64,000 bases of DNA. Origin: Cokeromyces recurvatus (Eukaryota > Mucoromycota > Mucoromycetes > Mucorales > Mucoraceae). Location of the stretch: NCBI RefSeq assembly GCF_025118155.1, contig NW_026251387.1:1333501-1397500 (forward strand), given 5' to 3'. This document shows positions 36,264 through 48,479 of this stretch, piece after piece. Below the pieces are notes generated by a model. The model was given only the letters and a program-made list of their open reading frames with translations. It was not told the DNA's origin and searched no databases. The first letter of the stretch is position 1. Each line of letters opens with the position of its first letter. The position numbers were made by a program, and so were the translations under genes.

Positions 36264-36728
36264 ATATTCAACAGAATTAAACGTTATATTATAAAATAAA
36301 GAAAGAAAAGAAAAAAAAAGGAAAGAAAAAAAAAAGAAAGAAAGATAAACATACTCAGGTACAAGATTGTTTAAAAGTAGAATTTGTGTATACAAATAAT
36401 AATCATACTTTTGACGGGGATTTAACCCTAAAAAAAAAAGTGTATGCAGAAGACGAAAAGGAGAAGAAAATCTTTATATCTCAAACAAGGTATGATTGTA
36501 ACTTCATCATTGGCAAATATATACTGATACTTGCCTTTTATATAAAGCTGCATATATTTACTATTTACCAAAACATATGAAAATGTTTCCATTAACTACT
36601 TACATATTAAAAAAAAAAAGAGCAAAATTCATTCTATCACAATTAATCTAATCACGCATACATATTTGTATGATTTGTATCACAAAATAATTGGATATCA
36701 TTTATCAGTGAAGTAGAAAGCATTGATA

Positions 36729-36862
36729 AAATGTAACGTAAATCATATTTACGAGTCTATTTATTTTCTATCTAATTGATCGCCTGCTGTTAAAACCATA
36801 TTGAAAAGAGAGAAAGAGAGAGAGAGAGAGAGAAAGGCTTCTTGATTGCAATAGCTATTTGA
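36729..36862 (+). repeat. Diverged direct repeat, copy 1
   Basis: Shares with 37928-38078 the order ATAAAATG, TTTACRAGTCTAT, CTGCTGTTAAA, CCATATTGAA, a purine-rich tract and TTGATTGC. About 70-80 percent identical by eye; here the purine tract is a GA microsatellite, in copy 2 it is poly-A. Confidence 0.6.
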
Positions 36863-37927
36863 AAGGGTAACGAATATAAACCCAATCAGATTTATTTCCA
36901 ATCTATATTTTGATATAATCAAATATCTTCTCCAACAATACATTCTTTATTATAATGATCATCAATTTCTCTATACCTTCCCAAAAAAATTCTTTTTTTT
37001 TTTTTTTTTTTTTTTTGATTATTTATGACTTACGATGTATTTCTTTGTAATAACATTATAAATATGGATTTAAAAGTTTGGCTTCTGGAATCTATCCTTA
37101 ATCTAATTTTGACTATATAAAATAGACTAATCACGAAGCAAGAAAGAATATTGTAACAGCTATCACAATGCTATTTAACTTTTGAAAGCGATAACAATAA
37201 TAAACAGCATATAAATCATTATAGTTTTTAATCATGATTTGGGAAAGATGGATCGTTAGGTATTATGAAAACTAAAAAGATTTAAGAATGCAACCTTTTA
37301 TTAATAATAAAGTCTCGTAATATAATAGAAGAGAAATTGTGTAGGTTTGACTCTTAAATTTAGCATATGGGGGATCCATTTATGGTTTTAATTCATGATA
37401 TGATGTTTTAGCTCTATTAACCAATATCCACTTTATAAGTCTTTCTATTGTATATATTATTTCAGACCTGTTTGATGTTGATCAAAATTATTCTGAAGCG
37501 AAAAAAAAAAAAAAGAACAGGAAAGAGAGAAATTAATTGAATATCTCAAAGAATCAAATTAATATCCTTTATATTAAATAAGTTCAATTATTGCTTTAAT
37601 AATTCTTTCTATTATTTGAAAAAAAAAGAAAAATAGGCACTGAAAAAGAAACTAAATAAAAGTAAAATATCCAAAGTGAAAGATAAAACAGATAAGCCAC
37701 CATCTATATAGTAGACAAGCAACAGTAGTATATATGCATATATAGAATAAAAATACCAAAAAAAAAAACTATCTATAGGCAGCCTTTGATTAGATCATTA
37801 TTAAAATGCTTATTATTTTATATTCTGTAATAAGTGGCCAAGATATTATGTATAAGCCTGAAGGGCTCAAATGTCATTAAATAGTTATTGGTAATACTGT
37901 AGTTTATAATATAGTAGAAAATATTAA

Positions 37928-38021
37928 TAAAATGTGTTGTAAGTTATGTTTACAAGTCTATCTATTTTATATTCTTTTTTAATTCAACCTAGTCTGCTGT
38001 TAAATCCATATTGAAGAAGAG

Positions 38022-38055
<34 letters not shown>

Positions 38056-38078
38056 TATTGATTGCTATAGAGTTCTTC
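37928..38078 (+). repeat. Diverged direct repeat, copy 2
   Basis: Partner of 36729-36862, 1.2 kb downstream in the same orientation. The purine tract is a ~31-nt A run (38022-38052). Confidence 0.6.
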
Positions 38079-38937
38079 AAGACACACATACCCTTTTATT
38101 TCAAATTCTCTGTAAACAATTTATTTTAATTTTATATGTACTGTGCCAAAAATTGTGGGAAAAATTGGATTCAAATCAATGTATTTATTATTAACTGACT
38201 TTCAAATTATGCCACAAAAAAAAATTAATTTTTTCTTTTTTCATGTGAAAATTTAAAATAAAAATAAAAATGGAGTTCTTTCCTAATTGGATAATTGTCT
38301 TTAGTTTATATTTTCTAATAGTCTTCAAACAAAGCCTTTCACTTTTGATGATGTGTTTCAATTTGAATACATAACTCTATTTTACCTTATTTCAGATTTA
38401 ACATATAACATAGAAACACAAGGTTTAAATTTATATTAAATGTCATACACACGTATTTCTCTACTTAACAAAAAAAAAGGGCTAAAACTAACTAAAGTCG
38501 TACAAAGCTAACTATAATCAACTTCCTTCTGAATGCTTTCTTTAATAACAAAAAGAAAGGGGAAAGAATAATAAAGGGAGAAAAGGGTTCCTTTGTCATT
38601 TCCAAGACGATACCTTTATTGTGACAATACATTTATATTGTATATTCATTGTGAAGGGAACATAGTAAATTATAAATCATATTTATACTGTTATCGGTAT
38701 GAATGTATTCTTATCTTATTTGCATAAATATGTATAATAAAAAAAGAAGTAGATATAAACTCACATGCATCTTGAAATTCACTCTTTAAGCTTCTTACCC
38801 TTATTCCAAGCTATCTTTAATCAATATACTGCAGCTTATAAAGACACATTAATTATATATATATGTGTATATTAGTTTGAGGAATCAAGATAACAGCATG
38901 AAAGAATCCTCTTAAACTTAGTAAACTACTAATTCCA

Positions 38938-39188
38938 GTTCCAGATATCCTGTTGAAGTAAACTCAGGTAATACTTCTCGTATTGACCCTACTACTGATT
39001 CCGTTGATGTTTCTCAAAACGCCTCCCTCAATGACAACGTGCCATTAACTAGGAAAAAAAAAAAGAGGAATGTTACTCTGGATGAGACCCCACGTTCAAA
39101 GTCTTCAACCGTCTTACCCAGTATAAAGGAGCCACAATCTAAAGAACAAATAGCTTTAGAATTCAAGCAAGCTCAGACTGATGGAAAG
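38938..39188 (+). pseudogene. Gene fragment of unknown family
   Basis: An open frame without ATG reads SSRYPVEVNSGNTSRID ... RKKKKRNVTLDETPRSK ... IALEFKQAQTDGK, with codon use and composition clearly unlike the surrounding AT-rich DNA, and stops being coding at a GTAACG donor-like site. Possible further pieces lie at 39430-39540 (ITLPGLAVETNMIGIF) and 39661-39715 (SNLPGALVELIRMFG, after a pyrimidine-rich TTAG). No start or complete model; I do not recognise the protein. Confidence 0.4.
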
Positions 39189-39715
39189 GTAACGTTTTTT
39201 ATTATTATTATTATTATTTTGGAATATTTTACATATTCTTGATAGTTATTAAAAACAAGAATAACATAGTACGCAAAATAAAATGAAGAGACTGACATTA
39301 TATCAAGAATTGGTGCAAGAGTTCGTTTGCATAGTTTAGGATATTGATAAAAGTTTAGAAATGATAGGTTGGGTACTTTAAAAAAAAACAGCATTATCAT
39401 CAAAGCCAAATTTTATGGTAGCCAATATTAATAATCACCCTCCCCGGACTTGCTGTCGAAACTAATATGATTGGTATATTTGAATATACGACTTCTGAAA
39501 TCCTTTTCAGAGCTTTAAAACAAACGTGTAGTAGAATTTTCTTCTTTTTTTTTAAAAAAAAAAAATACAAAATTATAACGTATTAGCAATTGGAATTTGG
39601 TCAGCTAGTGTAATTTTGCTCTGCTTTCTTACCAATCGATTTTTTTTTCTTTCTTCTTAGTATCTAACCTACCTGGTGCACTTGTAGAATTGATTCGAAT
39701 GTTTGGATGTCTATA

Positions 39716-40646
39716 AATAGAAGAATGTGCAAAAAAAAAGTCCAAGTATTACATACAAACATTCATTGTCATTAACGTCAGATTTATTGCACAGGGTTGA
39801 TAAAAAAAATAAGCGGTCAGTTTAATCCGAAGACACAACACAGACTATTATTCTCTTAAAATAAATGTTAAATTTGGACTCCTATTTCAAGAATTATAGC
39901 CAAAGATGTCCTAGCATATTCTCTCTTTAAAGACTTGTAATTGTTATAATTTTTTTTTTAAAGTAGATGTATATTATTATTATATCTTTCTAGAATTAAT
40001 ATGACGCTAGTAATATAAATGTTTTCTTTACAGATCATATATAGATATAGATATATATAAGTACTACGTTATTTCATATATAATAAATGTTTATCATAAA
40101 GATAGTATTAAATGTTGAATTCGCCCTAATAAAAGCCTTATTAGTAAAGACACTCATTATTTCTTACTGTTGAGTTGTATATGAATTGGAATATCTGTCA
40201 TCCAAGTATTGACAAAAAAAAAAGTTTAAATTTATTCCTGGTTAAGGAAAAGAACGTGCTATAAATCTTATTTGAGCTGTAATTCGGATATACAATTATG
40301 TTGTTTTAAAGGGGGATTTTGTATACATACAATTTTGTATCTGGATAAAAGAGAATAACACAATAAAGGTAATGTCTTTTACTCTTTTACTTTATAAAGG
40401 AAACAGGTTTAGATTTTTATATTTACCTTTTTTTTTTTCTTTTTATCCAGATTAAGTATATTCAAAACTCTTTTTCACAAAGAAAGTATACAATAAGTAA
40501 AGTGCACAAACTTTTTTTTTTCTTCCTAAATTAATGTATTACAAAAAATGACTTTTTATGTAACCTTCAATAAATGCCTTAAATAAATATTTTTTTTCTT
40601 CTTCTTCTTGAAATAACATTCTTGTTTAACTATTCAATCCTTTTCC
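39716..40646. other. Intergenic upstream of chitin deacetylase
   Basis: AT-rich, no gene seen. Pyrimidine-rich TTCTTCTTCTTC at about 40596-40609 shortly before the chitin deacetylase start. Confidence 0.45.
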
Positions 40647-42247
40647 ATGTTTATTACAAACGCGTTGTTCCTTAGTGCTGTTGTAACTGGGACTTTTGCC
40701 GCAACTACCACTAAAAGTGGACTTGCACCTCAGTTTTCTCCTGTCTTTCCTTCTAATATGCCCAAGGCAACAGATGTAGTAACTTCATATAATGCTGGTC
40801 CTTACGATACTTCCTCTACTTTGTCTACTGCTCAATTAGAAGGCTATCCAGAAGTTTGGAAATCTCCTCCTACCAATTCAAAAGAAGTAAAGAAAGTCTA
40901 TGATATGATCGATTGGAGTAAGGTCCCTAAGGCTCCTGTAAGAAAGCAAGACGCAAATGGGAATTGGAAAAGTAATTCTGATGGTCCCTCTGATCCTTAC
41001 TGTTGGTGGACCTCCACAAATTGTCTTGAACCTAAAGCTTCTTATTTGCCTGAGGATATCTATACTTGTCCCAATGAAGGTGATTGGGGCTTGAATTATG
41101 ACGATGGTCCTTTTAACAAACGTGATGATAAATACGCTGAGGAGGAGAATCCTTATGCTGAACCCGCTCTTTATAACTTTTTAGCTGAAAACAATAATCA
41201 AAAGGCTACACTTTTCGTAAGTATACATACATATATATATTGATATCATGAACTAACAAAGTTGTCATATATAAGTATATTGGTTCTAATGTAGTCACTT
41301 ACCCTGCTGCAGCCAAACGTGCTTTAAATGATGGTCATCAACTTTGTCTTCACACCTGGTCTCATCCTCCTATGACAACTCAAACAAATAAACAAATTGT
41401 TGCTGAATTGTATTGGAATCTGAAAGCAATCAAAGAAGCCACAGGTGTGACATCTAAATGTTGGAGACCTCCTCAGGGTGACGTTGATGATCGTGTTCGT
41501 GCTATTGCTTGGCAAATGGGCTTAAGAACCATTCTTTGGGATGAAGATACGGATGACTGGAATATGCATGCCCTTGGTGTAGGTAGCCTTTCACCCAAGA
41601 AAGTAGATGCAAAGTTCAAAAAATGGATCAATAACTATAAATCAGGGAAGGATCGTTCTGGTCATATTGTTCTTGAGCATGAATTAAATAGTGTCACAGT
41701 TAACATGTCTATGTATTGGATGCCCAAGATTCAAGAAACATTTAATGTCATTCCTGCCTTATCTTGTAATGGTATCTCACAACCCTATTGGGAAGAGAAC
41801 TTTGTCTATCCTATTCCCAATACTCCTTCGAAACCTTCCACTCCTATTTCTGGCACCTGTGCCTCTGGATCTTATGGCTTAGGTAATGGTGATGGTTATA
41901 ACGGTGCCTGCTGTAAGGATCAATCTGATTGCTTAGATGATTGTATCAGTGGAAAATGCAATGGTCCTGTTAACACGCAAACACCAACCAAAACCACTAC
42001 TAAGAAAACAGCTACTACTACTACTAAGAAAACAACTGCTAAGAAAACAACAACTACTACTACTAAGAAAACAACTGCTAAGAAAACAACAACTACTACT
42101 ACTAAAAAAACCACCGCAACAGTAGCATCCGGTAGCTGTACTCCTGGTACTAGAGGAAAGAAGAAGGGTAACGGCAAGACAGGCTACTGTTGTTCTTCCA
42201 GTGATGACTGTGTTGAAACTTGTAGAAGTGGCAGATGTGGTCTCTAA
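40647..42247 (+). CDS. Secreted chitin deacetylase with Cys-rich C-terminal modules
   Basis: Two exons, join(40647..41216,41276..42247), give 513 aa. Signal peptide 1-18. NodB/CE4 domain about 140-340 with all five motifs: YDDGP (D152/D153), HTWSH (H216, H220, zinc ligands), RPPQGDVDDRVR (254-265), DTDDW (281-285) and LEHE (323-326). It removes acetyl groups from nascent chitin, making the chitosan that dominates mucoralean walls. After the domain come two six-Cys modules (SGTCASGSYG...CCKDQSDC and SGSCTPGTRG...CCSSSDDC) separated by a tandem Thr/Lys linker (TTTTTTKKTTAKK units), probably wall-binding or spacer elements. No GPI signal, so a soluble or wall-associated enzyme. Confidence 0.95.
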
Positions 42248-42261
42248 AACTATTCTTTTTT

Positions 42262-42297
<36 letters not shown>

Positions 42298-42456
42298 ATG
42301 TAATCATATAATAAACTCTGCTATTAATTACTAAAATTATTCATAAATCATTCAAGCGTAACCTGAACTATCTATTCTTATATCAATTTTAATAAACGCT
42401 AATGTTTAAATAATAATAAAAAAAAAAAAAAACGGCAGTGTTATATATAAATATTT
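42248..42456. other. Convergent 3' intergenic region
   Basis: Short region between the stops of chitin deacetylase and the myotubularin gene, with A tracts at 42267-42294 and 42419-42432; probably 3' ends of both transcripts. Confidence 0.4.
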
Positions 42457-44727
42457 TTAATCTGCTGATTCTGTAACGACAATACTCGTGTTCTCTTCAG
42501 GTAATGGTAAAGTTGCTAGCCCGTATGCAATACCTAAACTATTGACTTCATTATCATCACGTTTGAAAAGAGAAGCCCAATATTTCACCTTTGAAGCGTC
42601 CGGCATTAAAACGCCACCATCATCTACAAGATCCTTATCCTTCATAGGGTCATAAAGTTCATTTGTAAATTTTTTCTTATTTGAATTAAAATAATCCCAA
42701 ATACTGAAAGTCTTATCTTGTGGATGATGGCTTATCCTTTCCTTTTCACTGTTAAATAAAAAGGTGCCAAATTGACATGAATAAACATGATAATGGAGTT
42801 CAATCAACATTTGTTCGTTAAATTGAAAACGAGTTGGATAAAGACATAATAATTGATATACACAGTCTAAGAATTGATGAAAGACAGGACTTATCTCACG
42901 TTGATAATAATTTGATTTGTAAAATTTGTTTTGCATATCTTTAATTGTGCTTGCAGCAGTATTCCCGCTTGTATTTGCCAAGTTAACAAAGTATTTTTCG
43001 TTTGAAAGATGGCCACATCTATCTTCAAACTTGTGTCCAAATGAGATCCAATCTTTTTCGATCAAGACTTGAATACCTTCAAATGTACGATAATATGGAT
43101 CCAAACATAATTCACTCAGCGAGACTAATTGAGATGTTCGATCCCAACCATCAGAACAATGAACAAGAACATGGGAGTTATAAACATGTATATTCTTTAT
43201 AATCGTTATCGCACCCTCCATAACCATACTGATATGTTTTAGCCAACCCGATTTTTGTAAAGTAACTCTATTGATCTGACCTTCAGCAGAATCCATACCT
43301 TGTATGTATATAAAAAGAAGAAGAGAGAAATTGATATCACATATTAATATACTATTTAACCTTATATACCTTCGCTTAATTTTCCTAAACTATCTCTCAT
43401 AACATGAATATTATCAATAGCAACATAAATCTTTTTACAATTACGATAATGATCCATATTTTCAGTGCCAGCACCTCTTGCCACATTTCCTACTGCATTT
43501 GCCATAGGTCTAGCATCTATAATCAAATTAGTAGCCGTTGAACCATAGACAACTTCGCCATTAGGACCCTTGGGTACATTAGTTGAAAAGATAGCTTCTA
43601 TTAATTTCTCGTCTTGAATTGATCTTGCTTGTTTAAATCCCACTAAGGGTTGACTACTTCTAGTAATAGTTGCCTATAACATCATTCATATCATTATTTA
43701 CCATTCTTTCTTTTTTTTCCAACTAATATTATATTTACAGAATTATGCCAGTGTAAATAGGATAAAGCTGGAATCCTTGCTTTACTACGATATTTTGCAG
43801 CATAATTAAGCGTATTATCACTAATTTTAGAAGGGACGACTAATATACGAGGATAAGTAGGTGAATACTATATACATATCCATATAAATATAAATATATA
43901 CATATATATATATATATATATACACCTGATTAGTTAATATTCTATAATCAAGAAATGGAAGATACATGTATATAATCATTTACTTTATAATCTCTATTAA
44001 TCAATGTGAATCTCCATGCATCTGTATTTACATCAACACCCATACGGCCATACTCTTTGAGAGGATCATATATATTCCATCCATTTGTAGCTGTAAAAGG
44101 TGTCCTTGGCATATATGAGTAAGCATAAAGCTGCTCAATAGATGCTATATACAAATATTTCGGTTTTAAAAAAAATTAAAACAATAGAAAGAGGTTTAGG
44201 AATCAATCAACACAACTTACTAACACAAGCTAGCTTTTGAATACTATCAAATACGTCTTGTGTTTCACCATCTTTTAATAAGGATAAAGTAATAATCATA
44301 AAATCTCGACATTTTATATGAAGTGGATATCGACCTGACTGCAATGAAGGTGGCTGTCTTTCAACTGTATGTATAATTGAATAAGGAATCTTTATATGCA
44401 TGTGAATTAAATAAAGTACTAATTATACATCTTTTTTTTTTTCTTTTTTTAAGCCAATTACCCATAATTCTTCCCCTGATGAATAGCAAAATATTAAATG
44501 ATGTACAGTCAGATGTAAATTACCCACTACAGTTTCTTGGCTTCTAGTAAGTAGGACATCCTTAACCTTTATACATATATATTATAATATATACATTATT
44601 TCAATAGGTATATTTATATATTTATATTGATATACATTTTATATATTTATTACAACTATTTTAATAGTTTAAATGAGTACTTTTCTACCTGCGTAATCTT
44701 TAAAAGATCAATACGACTAGGTTGCAT
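42457..44727 (-). CDS. YMR1: Myotubularin-type PI3P phosphatase
   Basis: Seven exons, complement(join(42457..43298,43370..43673,43739..43867,43984..44144,44221..44389,44462..44566,44689..44727)), give 582 aa. N-terminal PH-GRAM about 14-110 (VKDVLLTRSQETVVGNLHLT, IPYSIIHTVERQ). The myotubularin phosphatase domain has WRFTLINRDYK, YPRILVVPSKIS, SRSSQPLVGF-like TRSSQPLVGFKQAR and the catalytic HCSDGWDRT with C350 and R356 (CX5R). It dephosphorylates PI3P and PI(3,5)P2 on endosomes. Exon 3 must start at 44389; the ORF-favoured upstream ATG at 44401 is out of phase with exon 2. Confidence 0.94.
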
Positions 44728-45914
44728 GTTTACTTGAGACTGAAACAGCGTGGGTAACGATGTACGAGCAAAGTTGAAAATGGAAGAAATTTTGGATAAT
44801 TAAAAGCTGTAAAAAGTGAGAAGAAAAAGAAAAAGAAGGTTTTATTCGGTATATTTATAAGGAAAAAAAAAAAAGCATATTAATAAAAAAAATTTGTGCA
44901 TTGAAGTGAAAACATTTTTTTTTTTCAACTAAAAAAGAAAAGAAAAGCATAATCACGTGAATTTTTCAATATTAGAGTAAGTATTACATTGCATTTATCA
45001 TAATATTATTTATTGGCTATTTCTTTTGTTTGCAAATCAGTGCTGGTTACCCAATATTACATTTGCCCGAGAAAATTAGTTAAATAAACATAAATATATT
45101 CATTCACTATTATATAGGGTCCTCTAATAATACTTATTCAGCTCTCTATCTCTTTTTATATTGAATGACATTGATAAATAAAATTCGCTTTTTTTTTTTT
45201 CTAGGAGCATTTAGTGGCAAATACTACTATTACAGCTGCCCCTGATACTTTTTTTTTTAATAACGAAAATAAATAAATAAAATAAAATAACTTCAGATGG
45301 AGTATAGTTCTAATTTTCTACCATATAGCCAGTCTAGCTTATTGTGAAAATAGTATATACTTCTAAAGCTATCATAAGAAATTAAAGCTTGTGGTTAATG
45401 GAAAGTTTTAGTTTTTTTGCATAAGAAAAGTGTTTTAAAACATATTGTAAAAAAAAAAATGATATTGAGTAGTATTGAACTACTTTAGAAGAATATTATA
45501 GAGTAGTCATCAATGATTATTTTAAATAGTAGTGTATTGTGCTTTGAAAGTGAGGATTGTTTTGAAGAAAACAAATAAAAAGAGATACGAGGATCTGAAT
45601 AACAAGAGTCAAATCTGGTGAATAGTTTATTTCATAATAGTTTACGTTAATATGGGTATAAGTTGTGTAGATACTAATGTGGGGCTTCCGTGTATTTGAT
45701 AGAAATAAACAACTTTACGCGTAGGATAGTAGTGGTGATGGCAAGATCATATTCTCCTATTTATATAAATGATGGTTCAGGCATGATAAAATAAAATTTT
45801 ACAGTCCGCAAACTTGACTAATTCTGAAATGAAGATTTTTTTTTTTTTTTTTTTTTTGTTTTACTTTGTCATGTACGATATTTGTAAATAGAAAAGGAAT
45901 GCTATATTATTAAA
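44728..45914. promoter_or_regulatory. Divergent intergenic region YMR1 / GPI14
   Basis: About 1.2 kb between two divergent starts. Contains TCACGTGA at 44953-44960, AAATAAAATA repeats near 45270 and a T run just before the GPI14 start (45838-45857). No gene seen. Confidence 0.45.
44953..44960. promoter_or_regulatory. TCACGTGA palindrome (E-box)
   Basis: 226 bp upstream of the YMR1 start; same 8-mer as at 17641, 49323 and 62720. Confidence 0.5.
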
Positions 45915-47404
45915 ATGGATAAACTTTTCTCTCATTTAACTTTCAGGAAACTATGTACAGTAGCTTTCTTACTTCGCGTTATTCTTTTGGTTTATGGAGA
46001 GTATCAAGATGCTTATTTTACAGTTAAATATACCGATATAGACTATGTTGTCTTTACAGATGCAGCTCGATACATTACTCAGGGACAATCACCTTATTTA
46101 CGAGAAACATATCGCTATACACCTTTATTAGCAATACTACTTACACCTAATATATACTGGTTTCGATCATTTGGTAAATGTCTATTTGCATCTGCAGATT
46201 TACTTGTTGGTTATTTGATTCATCGTATTCTTTTATTACGTGGTATGCCTTCAAAGAGTGCATTAAAATACGATGCCCTCTGGCTTTTAAACCCTATGGT
46301 AGCTAATATCTCGACACGTGGAAACGCTGAATCACTATTAGGAGTAATGGTACTAGGTACCTTGTATCTTATCTTGAATAAGAAGTTTTATTCAGGTTGT
46401 GCCTTATTTGGTTTGTCAGTTCATTTCAAAATATATCCAGTCATTTATGCCGTACCTTTATTAATGTTACTAGATAATCATTATTATGATTGTAAAGACA
46501 GAGAAAACTCTATGTTTAGAAAATTATCTAATTCCATTCCATTTTTATCGCCTTTACGAATCCTGTTTGCTGTTTCAAGTGCCTTTGTATTTTTTATTTT
46601 AACTGGGCTCATGTTCCAACAGTAAAGTAAAAGAAAAAAAAAGATAGATCGATTCATTAACTTGCATTTTTTTCATTAGGTATGGCAATGCATTTATACA
46701 ACATACCTATTTATATCATGTTACGCGTGAAGATCATCGTCATAATTTTTCTATTTGGTTTTATCAAATGTATCTTGGTATAGAAAACACACATCAATTT
46801 ATGGGTCTAATTACATTTGTACCTCAATTATTACTTGTTACTATTCTTGGTATTGCTTTTGGGAAAGATACATTCTTCGCTTGTTTTATACAGACATTTA
46901 TATTTGTTACATATAATAAAGTTATTACATCACAGGTAGGTAAAGGAAAGTAAATAGGAACTAATTAGACAAACTAAATTATATGTATCATCTATTCAAG
47001 TATTTTATGTGGTATATCTGTCTATTCCCTTTAATATTACCATCATTAAAAATTACATTTAAATGGAAAGGTCTAATGCTATTACTTGCTTGGATAATAG
47101 GACAGGTAAATAAACAAATAAATAAATAGGAGCATATGATAGATACTCATACCCGAAACCCTTAATCCTGTGTCTGTGTCCTGCACATGATAAGGCTTTA
47201 TGGTTAAACTTTGCATATAAATTGGAATTTTTGGGAAAGAATACATTTTTAGAATTATGGATGTCAGGAACAATTTTCTTTATTATTAATTGCTGGATTG
47301 TAGTAGAAATGATACTGAATTATAGATATGAACCTATTTATGGATCTACTGGACGAATAAGATGGGTTTGGGGAAATGGCGATCCAGGATCAAAAAGACA
47401 TTGA
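45915..47404 (+). CDS. GPI14: GPI mannosyltransferase I catalytic subunit (PIG-M)
   Basis: Four exons, join(45915..46621,46680..46935,47001..47105,47195..47404), give 425 aa. The lumenal DxD motif is DID at 41-43 (YTDIDYVVF), after the first membrane helix. GQSPYLRETYRYTPLLA and the long HFKIYPVIYA loop are characteristic of PIG-M. Multiple hydrophobic helices run to the C-terminus. The enzyme adds the first mannose to the GPI precursor in the ER lumen, using dolichol-phosphate-mannose. All junctions GT-AG and in phase. Confidence 0.93.
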
Positions 47405-47615
47405 CTTGATGTCTTTAATGCAATCAATGATAGCCAATCAAATAATAGATAATACAAAACGAGTCATCAAATTCTCAGCGAATAAAATAAAAATCCATCT
47501 AACCTACCTGAAATTTATTTTTATTTATTTATTTTCTTTGTTTATATTTATTATCTATTTTTACCACCTTTTCTTTACCCTTTATCTTTTTTTTTTTTTT
47601 ATTATTATTTGTAAT

Positions 47616-48431
47616 ATGTCACAAGCATCTGGTTCTATCACTAATAAGTTTGTCCAAAAAATTGCTTCTAAAGAATTTAGAAACTATTTAATGAGGTAAG
47701 TTATATGTGGTGAATAAAAATAAATAAAGACAAAGTGATTAACGCCCTCGTGAATATATAGTACTGTAAGTATATATAATAAATACATGTAAGTAAGTAA
47801 ATAAGTAGCTTACAGGTGTGTATAAATTCTGTGTTTATTAGCATTTTTGGGGACCTGTTGCCAATTGGGGTATTCCTCTTGCTGCTATTGCAGATACTAA
47901 AAAGGATGCTAGTTTAATTTCAGGCAATATGACTGCAGGTATATTTGTATATAGAGTAGTGAATAGAGATTTATTTTTATATACATATTCATTTATTTTT
48001 ATTTTTTATTTATTTATTTTTATTTATTTATTTTTATTTATTTATATATTTTTTTTATTTTATTTTTTTTTTTTAAAAAAAAAGCCTTATGTCTCTATTC
48101 TGGTCTTTTTATGAGATTTGCTTTAGCAGTGAAGCCTGCTAATTATTTATTATTTGCTTGTCATGCTACAAATGAAGTTGCTCAATTAACGCAAGGTTAT
48201 CGTTGGATTAAATATAACAAGTAAAGTATAATATTTATTATATGAATATGTATACACACAAAAAAAAAAAAAAGAGGGGCGAGAGCGGGATTCCCCGGGG
48301 AATTTGTTATTGTTTTTGTTTACGTAATTTTACTCATATACTATTATTCTTATTATAGAATGGGTGGTAAAGAAAAAGCTAATGCTGAAAAAGTAGTTGA
48401 AGGAGAAAAAACAAACAAAAGCTTAGAATAA
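47616..48431 (+). CDS. MPC1: Mitochondrial pyruvate carrier subunit MPC1
   Basis: Five exons, join(47616..47695,47762..47765,47842..47938,48085..48220,48359..48431), give 129 aa. The conserved core is restored only by including a 4-nt exon (TACT): [20 protein letters not shown], then [19 protein letters not shown] and [22 protein letters not shown]. Small inner-membrane protein that forms the pyruvate importer with MPC2/3. The C-terminal Lys/Glu tail is extended relative to short homologues. The start ATG lies only 212 bp after the GPI14 stop on the same strand. Confidence 0.93.
47762..47765 (+). other. MPC1: 4-nt microexon in MPC1
   Basis: TACT between ATATAG and GTAAGT; it completes a Ser codon and adds Thr to give LMSTHFWGP. 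Skipping it breaks the frame. Confidence 0.85.
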
Positions 48432-48479
48432 TAAAAGTTAAAAATGTAATATTATATATTATACTTTTTTTTTTTTATT

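Larger units (their letters stand above)
36360..38937. other. Intergenic, ~2.6 kb, with diverged duplication
   Basis: After the possible leader exons of the BTB gene (to about 36640) no gene is seen. It holds the direct repeats at 36729 and 37928, A/T runs at 36991-37016 and 38022-38052, and AT-rich filler. Confidence 0.45.

Noticed and set aside
41920..42177. Val/Phe-rich minus-strand ORF
   Set aside because: Antisense of the Thr/Lys repeat in chitin deacetylase.
44207..44401. Start of an independent ORF at 44401
   Set aside because: Myotubularin exon 3 must begin at 44389 to continue the frame from exon 2.
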